NCBI GenBank assembly: GCA_035630195.1
Contig: DASQLD010000575.1
Span: forward strand, 1 to 5,298
Direction: 5' to 3'
DNA length: 5,298 nt
Source: DASQDN01 sp035630195
GTDB taxonomy: Bacteria > Acidobacteriota > Terriglobia > Bryobacterales > Bryobacteraceae
Under the pieces are notes generated by a model. The model searched no databases and had not been told where the DNA came from. It saw only the letters and a list, made by a program, of their open reading frames with translations. This document shows positions 1 to 5,036 of this stretch, piece by piece (the stretch's first letter is position 1; the number at the start of each line of letters is the position of its first letter). A program made the position numbers and the translations under genes.

Positions 1-1
1 C

Positions 2-433
2 GCAACTGCCCTCGTCGTTGCGTTCGAAGCTGGCGCCGAGCCGAATCGTAGCCTGGAAGCGCGAGTTCGATCCCAGCTCGACCGGTTTCGCGTTCGCCAT
101 GCCGAGCATTCTCCGTCACGATTCGCCGCCGCATTCGACGGGCCCGCTCGTGCCGTTCAATGCGCGCGCGCAGTACAGGATGATGCACGGCAATTGAACG
201 TCCGCACACGCATGGGCTTGCACACCGGCGAGCTCGTCTGTGAGTCGGGTTCACCACTGGGCGGTTCGGCAGTTGTTGTAGCTTCGCGCGTGCTTGAATG
301 CGCGCAATGGGATCAAGTGCTCGCTACGGGAACGCTGCGCGATCTTGCCGCCGGGTCGGGACTCGGCTTCCGGCCGTGTGGGCATGTACAGGCCGCGGGA
401 TTCGGAGAGTGGCCGCTACTAGAAGTACGTTAA
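2..433 (+). CDS. C-terminal part of a class III adenylate/guanylate cyclase-like domain protein (5' end outside window)
   Basis: This frame is open from the window edge to a TAA at 431-433 and gives the last 143 residues of a longer protein. It carries the class III nucleotidyl cyclase signature: FDGPARAVQCA (about residues 47-57), then VRTRMGLHTGE, then a GGSAVVVASRV segment that corresponds to the family's substrate and transition-state helix, and an ending GFGEWPLLEVR that matches the usual '...G..gpw.LyeV' terminus. In active members a Gly-Asp-Gly precedes the FDGPARA block and supplies a metal-binding Asp. Here that place reads SPSRF, and the Asn normally found one helix turn before the Arg of ASRV is Val. 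I infer a degenerate, probably inactive or sensory cyclase-like domain. The N-terminal fusion partners cannot be seen. The gene ends 7 bases from the convergent dinB-like gene. Confidence 0.8.
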   Translation, partial: ATALVVAFEAGAEPNRSLEARVRSQLDRFRVRHAEHSPSRFAAAFDGPARAVQCARAVQDDARQLNVRTRMGLHTGELVCESGSPLGGSAVVVASRVLECAQWDQVLATGTLRDLAAGSGLGFRPCGHVQAAGFGEWPLLEVR

Positions 434-440
434 GCGTCCA

Positions 441-911
441 CTATTCGATCATTTTCCGTAACAGAACCAGTTGCCCAAGGTGATATGCATTGTGGTCCGC
501 CACAAGAAACGCTTCGCGCAGCAGCGTCTGCCCATCGCCCCATGGAAAAGGCTTGAGCAAGTCTCGTTCGGGATCGGTGACCAACTTCAAAAATGCCGCG
601 AGGTCTTTTTCGACAGAAGCTACCGATCTTTTCCACTCGGCGTCATCGCGCGGAGCCTGCGATTTAGGCCAGTAATCATCCGGCCATTTCAGCGGGACAT
701 AACCTTCCTTCGACGTGCTGAACTGCAGGATGTCTTCAAGCGCGATGCGTAGATGCTCCAGTAGCTCCCAAGCCGAGTGCGGTGAGCCTCCGGGTCGCAA
801 ACCCGCCTTATCGATTGGGAAGTTCTTCACTGCATCCTGAAACGTGATATGCGCCTCGCCTTCGATGAGTAGCTGAGCCAAGTGCTTTCGCAACGATTGA
901 TAATCCTTCAT
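441..911 (-). CDS. DinB-family (DinB_2-like) four-helix metalloprotein
   Basis: This 156-residue protein has the DinB/YfiT fold pattern: four predicted helices and three His residues at the family's metal-binding positions. They are H53 (in WELLEHLRIA), H140 and H144 (in VADHNAYHLGQLVLLRK). The Asp/His-x3-His motif near the C-terminus followed by GQ is characteristic. The family includes bacillithiol- and mycothiol-dependent S-transferases and many uncharacterised damage- or stress-associated proteins, and the substrate cannot be read from the sequence. The ATG at 911 is supported by an AGGAAA about 10 bases upstream on the minus strand. The length is normal for the family. The gene is divergent from the retron: only about 37 bases separate its start codon from the retron RNA's predicted 5' end, so the two promoters must overlap or abut. 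I saw no strong promoter for it. Confidence 0.87.
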   Translation of the reverse strand: MKDYQSLRKHLAQLLIEGEAHITFQDAVKNFPIDKAGLRPGGSPHSAWELLEHLRIALEDILQFSTSKEGYVPLKWPDDYWPKSQAPRDDAEWKRSVASVEKDLAAFLKLVTDPERDLLKPFPWGDGQTLLREAFLVADHNAYHLGQLVLLRKMIE

Positions 912-932
912 GGCTTTAGTTTCCTATCGCGC

Positions 933-941
933 TGGTATGAT
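933..941 (+). promoter_or_regulatory. Extended -10 promoter for the retron RNA and RT
   Basis: The sequence TGG-TATGAT is an extended -10 element: TGn at 933-935, and hexamer 936-941 matching TATAAT at five of six positions. A start 6-8 bases downstream falls at about 947-949, exactly at the GGTGG that opens the a1 arm. No good -35 hexamer is visible (GCTTTA/CTTTAG lies at the right distance), which is usual for extended -10 promoters. The placement relative to a1 is the main support; the motif alone would be weak. Confidence 0.6.
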
Positions 942-948
942 GCTAAGC

Positions 949-963
949 GGTGGCGTGCTCCAA
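949..963 (+). repeat. Retron a1 arm (inverted repeat, 5' copy)
   Basis: GGTGGCGTGCTCCAA pairs with TTGGAGCATTCCACC at 1096-1110: 13 Watson-Crick pairs, one G-U and one C-T mismatch over 15 positions, including eight uninterrupted pairs next to the candidate branching G. It begins where the predicted promoter would start transcription. In known retrons the a1/a2 duplex sets the priming G against the end of the msd template. Confidence 0.72.
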
Positions 964-1044
964 GCTCGGCCGAATCGGATGTGTGCATTCGGTTTTGCCT
1001 CTCTGGGGTTACCCCTGAGAATCGTGATGAACTTCAATTTCGTC

Positions 1045-1082
1045 GCGTGAGCGGAGCTGCCTAAAGGCAGAATTGCTCACGC
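1045..1082 (+). other. Predicted msd stem-loop of the retron
   Basis: GCGTGAGC (1045-1052) pairs perfectly with GCTCACGC (1075-1082). Inside it, CTGCC (1057-1061) pairs with GGCAG (1066-1070) around a TAAA loop. A 4x4 internal loop (GGAG/AATT) separates the two stems. No T-tract follows, so it is not an intrinsic terminator. It lies directly upstream of a2, the position of the reverse-transcribed msd hairpin in known retrons. Confidence 0.68.
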
Positions 1083-1086
1083 AAGG
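1083..1086 (+). promoter_or_regulatory. Ribosome binding site deciding the RT start
   Basis: AAGG lies 9 bases before the TTG at 1096 and sits between the msd hairpin and the a2 arm. It is the best Shine-Dalgarno-like match upstream of the RT. The next in-frame TTG (1123) has only a weak AAAGA close to it. Confidence 0.5.
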
Positions 1087-1095
1087 TTAGACTCG

Positions 1096-1110
1096 TTGGA
1101 GCATTCCACC
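1096..1110 (+). repeat. Retron a2 arm (inverted repeat, 3' copy), overlapping the RT start codon
   Basis: TTGGAGCATTCCACC is complementary to the a1 arm at 949-963. Its first three bases are also the predicted TTG start codon of the reverse transcriptase, so the arm encodes residues 1-5. This overlap is unusual, because a2 normally lies wholly upstream of the RT gene. Confidence 0.68.
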
Positions 1111-2415
1111 CTCTTAAAGATTTTGTCGAGAGCTTTTCTCGCCGGCGAACAATCTGTCGACCAGATAGTTGTTCGAACAAGCCACACTCTGGGACGTAAC
1201 TGGCGATGGCTTCGTCCCCTAGCGCGCCGATACCTCCAAAACTTCTCGTCTAAAACGTCTCCAAGTGAAAGGGAGGTCGTTCAATTCCTTCTGCAGGACC
1301 AAGGGCGCCGCCAACTCGACAAATTAGCCGTCCGGCACTGGTTAAACCCAGAACCTAAAATGCATCCCGTTCCTGCGGCTGAACTGTGGACCTTGCCGGC
1401 GATCGAGACCTCCTCAGCACTGGCAGATTGGTTAGGATTGTCGACGGACGAACTCGACTGGTTCGCAGATCTGAAGGGCTTACAGAACAAAACACGCTGC
1501 CCAAAGCTAACCCACTATCGCTACAAACTCTTCGTCAAACATTCCGGCTCGGTACGGCCTATCGAAGCTCCAAAACCCCGCATGAAAGCACTGCAGCGAC
1601 AGATTCTCGTCGGAATTCTCGAGAACGTTCCGCCCCATGACGCGGCGCATGGCTTTGTGAAGGGACGATCCATCAAGACATTCGCCACTCCGCACGCAGG
1701 TCAACGAGTGGTGTTGCGAATGGATGTACAAGACTTCTTTCCCAACATTCCGACCGCGAGAATCCAAACACTTTTTCGTACGATCGGTTATCCCGACAAA
1801 GTCGCCGATTTGCTGGGCGGTATCTGCACGAACATCGCCCCCAAAGATATCTGGGCCCCGATCGCGCGGGACTTCCTGCCGATAGATACACTCGAAGCGA
1901 AGTCTCTATATACGCGCTCTCATTTGCCGCAGGGCGCCCCCACGTCACCAACTCTCGCTAATCTTTGCGCATATCGTCTCGATTGCCGGTTGACCGGATT
2001 CGCGAGAGCGGCCGAAGCTCAATATACGCGTTATGCGGACGATCTGGCATTCTCCGGGGGCTCATTCTTCGAACAGCGCGTACAACGCTTTGCCACCCAC
2101 GTCGCAGCCATCTTACTTGAAGAAGGATTTTCGGCCCATCATCGCAAGACGCGCATAATGCGCCAAGGCGTCCGTCAGCACCTTGCCGGTCTCGTTACCA
2201 ACGAAAGCGTTAATATCATGCGACCGGACTTCGATCGACTCAAAGCCACTCTCAGAAATTGCGTTCACTTCGGACCGGCCAGCCAGAACCGTGACGGCCA
2301 CCCAAATTTTCGATCCCACTTGGAGGGGCGTATCGGCTTTGTGGATATGATCAATCCAGCGAAAGCGCAGCGGCTGCGAGTGCTATTCGACCAGATTTCG
2401 TGGACGGATAGTTAA
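1096..2415 (+). CDS. Retron-type reverse transcriptase with N-terminal extension
   Basis: This 439-residue RNA-directed DNA polymerase would copy the upstream msr-msd RNA into msDNA. Visible RT blocks: RPIEAPKPRMKALQRQIL (154-171), GFVKGRSI (186-193), RMDVQDFFPNI with catalytic D210 (208-218), HLPQGAPTSPTLANL (276-290), YTRYADDLAFSG with D315/D316 (310-321), EEGFSAHHRKTR (342-353) and the RT7 region LAGLVTN (363-369). Retron RTs normally have NAxxH before RT3 and VTG in RT7; here they are FATPH (196-200) and LAG, placing it in a divergent branch. Many retron RTs are about 300-340 residues. This one has some 100 extra N-terminal residues rich in Arg, Trp and Leu, recalling the long myxobacterial retron RTs. 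There is no maturase or HNH domain as in group II introns. TTG 1096 was chosen for its AAGG RBS and the length of the conserved N-terminal block; TTG 1123 is an alternative. The catalytic core appears intact. Confidence 0.92.
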   Translation: MEHSTLLKILSRAFLAGEQSVDQIVVRTSHTLGRNWRWLRPLARRYLQNFSSKTSPSEREVVQFLLQDQGRRQLDKLAVRHWLNPEPKMHPVPAAELWTLPAIETSSALADWLGLSTDELDWFADLKGLQNKTRCPKLTHYRYKLFVKHSGSVRPIEAPKPRMKALQRQILVGILENVPPHDAAHGFVKGRSIKTFATPHAGQRVVLRMDVQDFFPNIPTARIQTLFRTIGYPDKVADLLGGICTNIAPKDIWAPIARDFLPIDTLEAKSLYTRSHLPQGAPTSPTLANLCAYRLDCRLTGFARAAEAQYTRYADDLAFSGGSFFEQRVQRFATHVAAILLEEGFSAHHRKTRIMRQGVRQHLAGLVTNESVNIMRPDFDRLKATLRNCVHFGPASQNRDGHPNFRSHLEGRIGFVDMINPAKAQRLRVLFDQISWTDS

Positions 2416-2461
2416 GAGGAACTTTCCGCGCGACGTCTTCGTATTGACGCTCGAGGAAGCA

Positions 2462-2827
2462 ATGAAGACACTCCTACTCATTTTATTCGCGGCCGCAGGA
2501 TCAATGGCTGCAGACGCGACAGGCAAGTGGTCAGGATCACTGATTCGCACTTCGGGCGAGGGTCAGGAACAAACAGGCCCGGCCCTACTCGAGTTGAAGC
2601 AGGAAGGGACAACGCTCACCGGAACCGCAGGACCAACCGCTGATGAGCGCCACAACATTCAAAACGGCAAAGTCGAGGACGGGAATATTACGTTCGAAGT
2701 CCCTACTAACGAAACTACTATGAAGTTCGCTTTAAAGCAGGAAGGTGATTCGATTAAGGGCTCCGTCACGCGCGATCGTGACGGACGAGTTCAAACAGCC
2801 AAGCTCGATCTGAAACGCGAGAAGTAG
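2462..2827 (+). CDS. Small secreted beta-rich protein, function unknown
   Basis: This 121-residue protein has a clear Sec signal peptide: MK, a hydrophobic TLLLILFAAAGSMA stretch, and likely cleavage near AAD. The mature part starts ATGKWSGSL and contains two similar beta-hairpin units, LKQEGTTLTGTAG and LKQEGDSIKGSVT, suggesting a small lipocalin-like or half-barrel fold. I recall similar short secreted proteins as common in Acidobacteriota, but cannot assign a function. ATG 2462 is preferred over TTG 2444 because it places the Met-Lys directly before the hydrophobic core and has GAGGA four bases upstream. It lies 46 bases after the RT stop on the same strand, so read-through from the retron transcript is possible. 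A perfect inverted repeat lies inside the gene (2762-2785). Confidence 0.75.
   Translation: MKTLLLILFAAAGSMAADATGKWSGSLIRTSGEGQEQTGPALLELKQEGTTLTGTAGPTADERHNIQNGKVEDGNITFEVPTNETTMKFALKQEGDSIKGSVTRDRDGRVQTAKLDLKREK
2762..2785 (+). repeat. Perfect 9-bp inverted repeat inside the secreted-protein gene
   Basis: TCCGTCACG (2762-2770) and CGTGACGGA (2777-2785) are perfect reverse complements around a 6-base CGCGAT loop. In the reading frame this encodes roughly SVTRDRDGR, so the symmetry is not an obvious product of the protein sequence. No T-run follows. Confidence 0.6.
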
Positions 2828-2836
2828 AACGCACTT

Positions 2837-2857
2837 CGAGCGACTCCGACTCGCTTG
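2837..2857 (+). other. Weak hairpin between the secreted-protein gene and the hydrolase gene
   Basis: CGAGCGA (2837-2843) pairs with TCGCTTG (2851-2857) with one G-U, around a 7-base loop. It follows the stop codon at 2825-2827 by about 10 bases, but there is no T-tract. It could be a poor terminator or have no role. A possible extended -10 (TGG-TAGTAT, 2859-2867) directly after it could serve the next gene. Confidence 0.3.
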
Positions 2858-2879
2858 CTGGTAGTATTCGCAAGAGGGC

Positions 2880-4051
2880 ATGTCGAAGCCACCAACGCGT
2901 CGTGAATTCGCGGCGATTCTCACTGCCGCGCCGCTCCTGGCCCAGAACAAATCGCACTTGTTCAAACCATTGCCGACACCTCTCCGTTGGAACTGTCCTT
3001 TTTGCGACCCGAGTTCAAGAATCTCCGCAAGTGGCAGCATACAGCCCGCGAGAAGGTTCTTGCGCTTCTCCACTACCAGCCCGAGCGAGTCTCGCCGGAG
3101 GTCGAGGTTGTTTCTCGCAGAGACCGAGATGGCTTCGTCGAAGAGCATCTCACGTTTCGCGCCACCTCGCACTCACGCGTGCCCGCGCATGTTTTCATCC
3201 CTTCCGGCATAAAACCGCCGTTTCCAGGCGTAGTTGTCTTGCACGATCATGGCGGATTCTACATGTGGGGTGGAGAGAAAGTCGTCAGGACGGACAATGA
3301 GCACCCGGCTCTTACAGCTTTCAAGCAGCGTGCTTACTCGGGCCGTAGTATTGCAAATGAACTGGTGCTGCAAGGCTATGCGGTAATTGCCATAGACATG
3401 TTTTACTGGGGCGAACGACGATTCCTCCTGCCAGAAGATCCAGTTTCCCTACGCGAGCGAGCGCCCGAACTGACAGCGCAACAAGTCTCGCAGTTCAACA
3501 CGCGTTCGAGTCAGACGGAACAACTGGTGGCTCGCAGTTTATTCACCGCCGGATCGACGTGGCCTGGAGTGATGCTCTGGGACGACATCAGGACCCTCAA
3601 TTACCTGGCCTCGCGTCCCGAAGCGGATCGCAATCGCCTCGCTTGTGTCGGATTGTCTGTCGGCGGGTATCGCAGTTTTCTGCTCGGCGCTCTCGATCCT
3701 AGGATCAAAGCGGCCGTCGACGTAGGCTGGATTACTACGTTCGCGCATCAAATTCAGAATCACGTTATCCATACGATGGGCCTGACATTCGTGATCCCAG
3801 GGATGTATCGATACTTTGACCTGCCTGATCTATCGGCGTTAATTGCTCCCAGGGCCCTGATGGTGCGGATGGGATCCCGAGATGCCCTCTTCCCACGTAC
3901 AGCAATGGACGCCGCGTTCTCTAAAATCGAGAAGTGCTATGAGAAAGCGGGCAGCGTCGATCGCCAGTGATGCAAGATGTACGACACTCCCCATGAGTTC
4001 AACGTTCAGATGCAGACGGACGCCTGGGATTGGCTAAAACGCTGGGTCTAG
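2880..4051 (+). pseudogene. Tat-exported alpha/beta hydrolase (acetyl-xylan-esterase-like), disrupted by a frameshift and an in-frame stop
   Basis: The gene starts at ATG 2880 with a twin-arginine leader (TRREF, then an Ala/Leu-rich stretch ending PLLA) in one frame. The body continues in another frame from about 2942 (PEQIALVQTIADTSPLELS...) to a TGA at 3968-3970. One base added at the CCC run (2941-2943) would join them. Beyond the TGA the same frame continues sensibly (YDTPHEFN ... AWDWLKRWV) to TAG at 4049-4051. Hydrolase features: HDHGG oxyanion region (3242-3256), nucleophile elbow GLSVGGY with Ser at 3656-3658, Asp in GSRDALF (3881-3883), and the likely catalytic His in PHEFN (3992-3994), which lies after the TGA. 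The repaired protein would be about 390 residues. The body alone could start at TTG 2987 but would lack both the export signal and the His. I infer a recent pseudogene; sequencing error is the alternative. Confidence 0.78.
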
Positions 4052-4145
4052 TAGCCTCCGGTGGGAGCGTAACCCCGTAACATGAAGCGTGTACTGCACT
4101 GCAAGAAGCAGATCTGTTAACCGTTCGTGATGGAATGGTAGTTTA

Positions 4146-5009
4146 ATGCCAATGTTTGGTCAAACTTTCAGCACACAGGATCTCGCCGTCATCGGCCTCC
4201 TCATCGTGCTTGAAGGTGTTTTGTCTATCGACAACGCCCTAGTATTAGGACTGCTAGCCAAGCGCCTTCCGAAATCTCTCCAAAAGCGGGCTTTGACTTA
4301 CGGCCTTGTGGGAGCCTTTGTCTTTCGCTTTCTCGCTATCGGAACGGCGTCGTACTTGCTCCAATGGCGCATCGTTAAATTGCTTGGCGGCGGATATCTG
4401 GTCTACATCGCCTTAAAGCATTTCTTTTTCGACCGGAAGCCGGAGCACGACGAACACATGACTGTCGACGAGCAGGAAATCCCGACTCTCGTGGATGAGC
4501 GGACAGGGCAGGAACTGAGTCCGGATCAAGCCGAGATAGAGATTCGAGCGCGAAGCATGGTTGGAGCGTCAGGAGCCACCCGGCGCAATTTTTGGAGCAC
4601 CGTTGCCGTCATCGAGCTCACCGACATCGCGTTTGCCATCGACTCTATCCTTGCCGCTATCGCGCTCGTTGGCAGCACCCCTGCGGGCCACGTCGGTCCT
4701 CACCCCAAACTCTGGGTAGTCATCACAGGTGGAATCCTCGGTGTTATCCTGATGCGCTTCGCAGCAGTCATGTTCATCGGGCTGCTGGAGAAATTCCCCC
4801 GTTTCGAAACATCGGCGTATCTGTTGGTGACGATAATCGGGATGAAACTGCTCGTCGATTGGAAATTCAATACGAGTGAGAATCCCCATGTGGTAGACTT
4901 CCACGATCCGTCAAGCCTCGCGTTCTGGACGTTTTGGATTGTGATGGCTCTCTGCTTCTGCGTGGGCTTTCTTCCGCAAAAGAAAAGAGTCGAAGTCCAG
5001 GCCCGTTAG
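4146..5009 (+). CDS. TerC/Alx-family integral membrane protein, probable metal (Mn2+) transporter
   Basis: This 287-residue protein has TerC-family architecture: two homologous sets of transmembrane helices separated by a charged cytoplasmic loop (about residues 95-150). The first set holds LEGVLSIDNALVLG (E23, D29) and the second ELTDIAFAIDSILAA (E157, D160, D166). These intramembrane acidic residues define the family and are thought to bind metal. Other hydrophobic segments include GGILGVILMRFAAVMFIGLL and SAYLLVTIIGMKLLV. Members such as Alx export manganese, while TerC itself is linked to tellurite resistance and exoenzyme metalation; which applies here is unknown. ATG 4146 lacks a clear ribosome binding site. 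ATG 4152 is a possible alternative, with TGG-TAGTTT (4136-4144) as a weak extended -10 that would make it leaderless. The gene looks intact. Confidence 0.88.
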   Translation: MPMFGQTFSTQDLAVIGLLIVLEGVLSIDNALVLGLLAKRLPKSLQKRALTYGLVGAFVFRFLAIGTASYLLQWRIVKLLGGGYLVYIALKHFFFDRKPEHDEHMTVDEQEIPTLVDERTGQELSPDQAEIEIRARSMVGASGATRRNFWSTVAVIELTDIAFAIDSILAAIALVGSTPAGHVGPHPKLWVVITGGILGVILMRFAAVMFIGLLEKFPRFETSAYLLVTIIGMKLLVDWKFNTSENPHVVDFHDPSSLAFWTFWIVMALCFCVGFLPQKKRVEVQAR

Positions 5010-5018
5010 CTTTTCCTC

Positions 5019-5027
5019 TGCTACAAT
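5019..5027 (+). promoter_or_regulatory. Extended -10 promoter, likely giving a leaderless OPT transporter mRNA
   Basis: TGC-TACAAT is an extended -10 with the hexamer at 5022-5027 matching TATAAT at five of six positions. Transcription would start at about 5033-5035, only 2-4 bases before the ATG at 5037. No Shine-Dalgarno sequence is present in front of that ATG, which fits leaderless translation. No -35 is evident. Confidence 0.55.
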
Positions 5028-5036
5028 CGCCAACTT

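Larger units (their letters stand above)
949..1110 (+). ncRNA. Candidate retron msr-msd RNA upstream of the reverse transcriptase
   Basis: Elements seen in order: (a) a1 arm at 949-963; (b) G964, the first base after a1 and in an AGC context, as for the branching guanosine of known retrons; (c) hairpin 1, CCGAAT at 970-975 with ATTCGG at 987-992; (d) hairpin 2 at 1000-1020, TCTC and GGGG pairing with CCCC and GAGA around one T-T mismatch and a TTA loop; (e) hairpin 3, GATGAA at 1026-1031 with TTCGTC at 1039-1044, one G-U; (f) a long hairpin at 1045-1082; (g) a2 arm at 1096-1110, complementary to a1. The a1/a2 stem may extend by TAAG (944-947) with CTTA (1113-1116). By analogy with known retrons, hairpins 1-2 are msr and the 1045-1082 hairpin is msd. 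The RT would copy leftward from about 1095, giving a cDNA of roughly 50-75 nt. Function and msr/msd boundaries are inferred; pairing was done by eye. Confidence 0.72.

Noticed and set aside
111..120. Ten-base identity CTCCGTCACG at 111-120 and 2761-2770
   Set aside because: It is short, lies inside two unrelated coding frames and has no flanking similarity; probably chance.
882..1064. Small ORF of 60 codons reading through the dinB/retron gap
   Set aside because: It overlaps the end of dinB and the structured RNA, has no ribosome binding site and no recognisable protein features.
1045..1082. Intrinsic terminator upstream of the RT
   Set aside because: The hairpin is strong but lacks a T-tract on either strand, and it fits the msd position better.
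1507..1951. Minus-strand ORFs opposite the RT gene
   Set aside because: They are shadows of the RT reading frame, with low-complexity Arg/Ser-rich translations and no family motifs.
1096..2415. Group II intron or diversity-generating retroelement RT
   Set aside because: There is no maturase or HNH domain and no intron domain V/VI structure downstream. RT4 reads QGAPTSP, not the DGR-type SQ form, and no template/variable repeat pair was seen. The upstream RNA fits a retron.
2444..2461. TTG start at 2444 for the secreted protein
   Set aside because: It would put acidic residues before the signal peptide. ATG 2462 has a GAGGA site and a standard leader.
3968..3970. TGA read as selenocysteine in the hydrolase
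   Set aside because: The family has no known Sec at this place, no SECIS-like stem-loop was evident just downstream, and the gene already has a second lesion.
4052..4145. yybP-ykoY manganese riboswitch in front of the TerC-family gene
   Set aside because: Genes of this family often carry one, and GGGAGCGTA at 4063-4071 faintly recalls its conserved core, but the remaining conserved loops and paired elements are not found in the 94-base gap.
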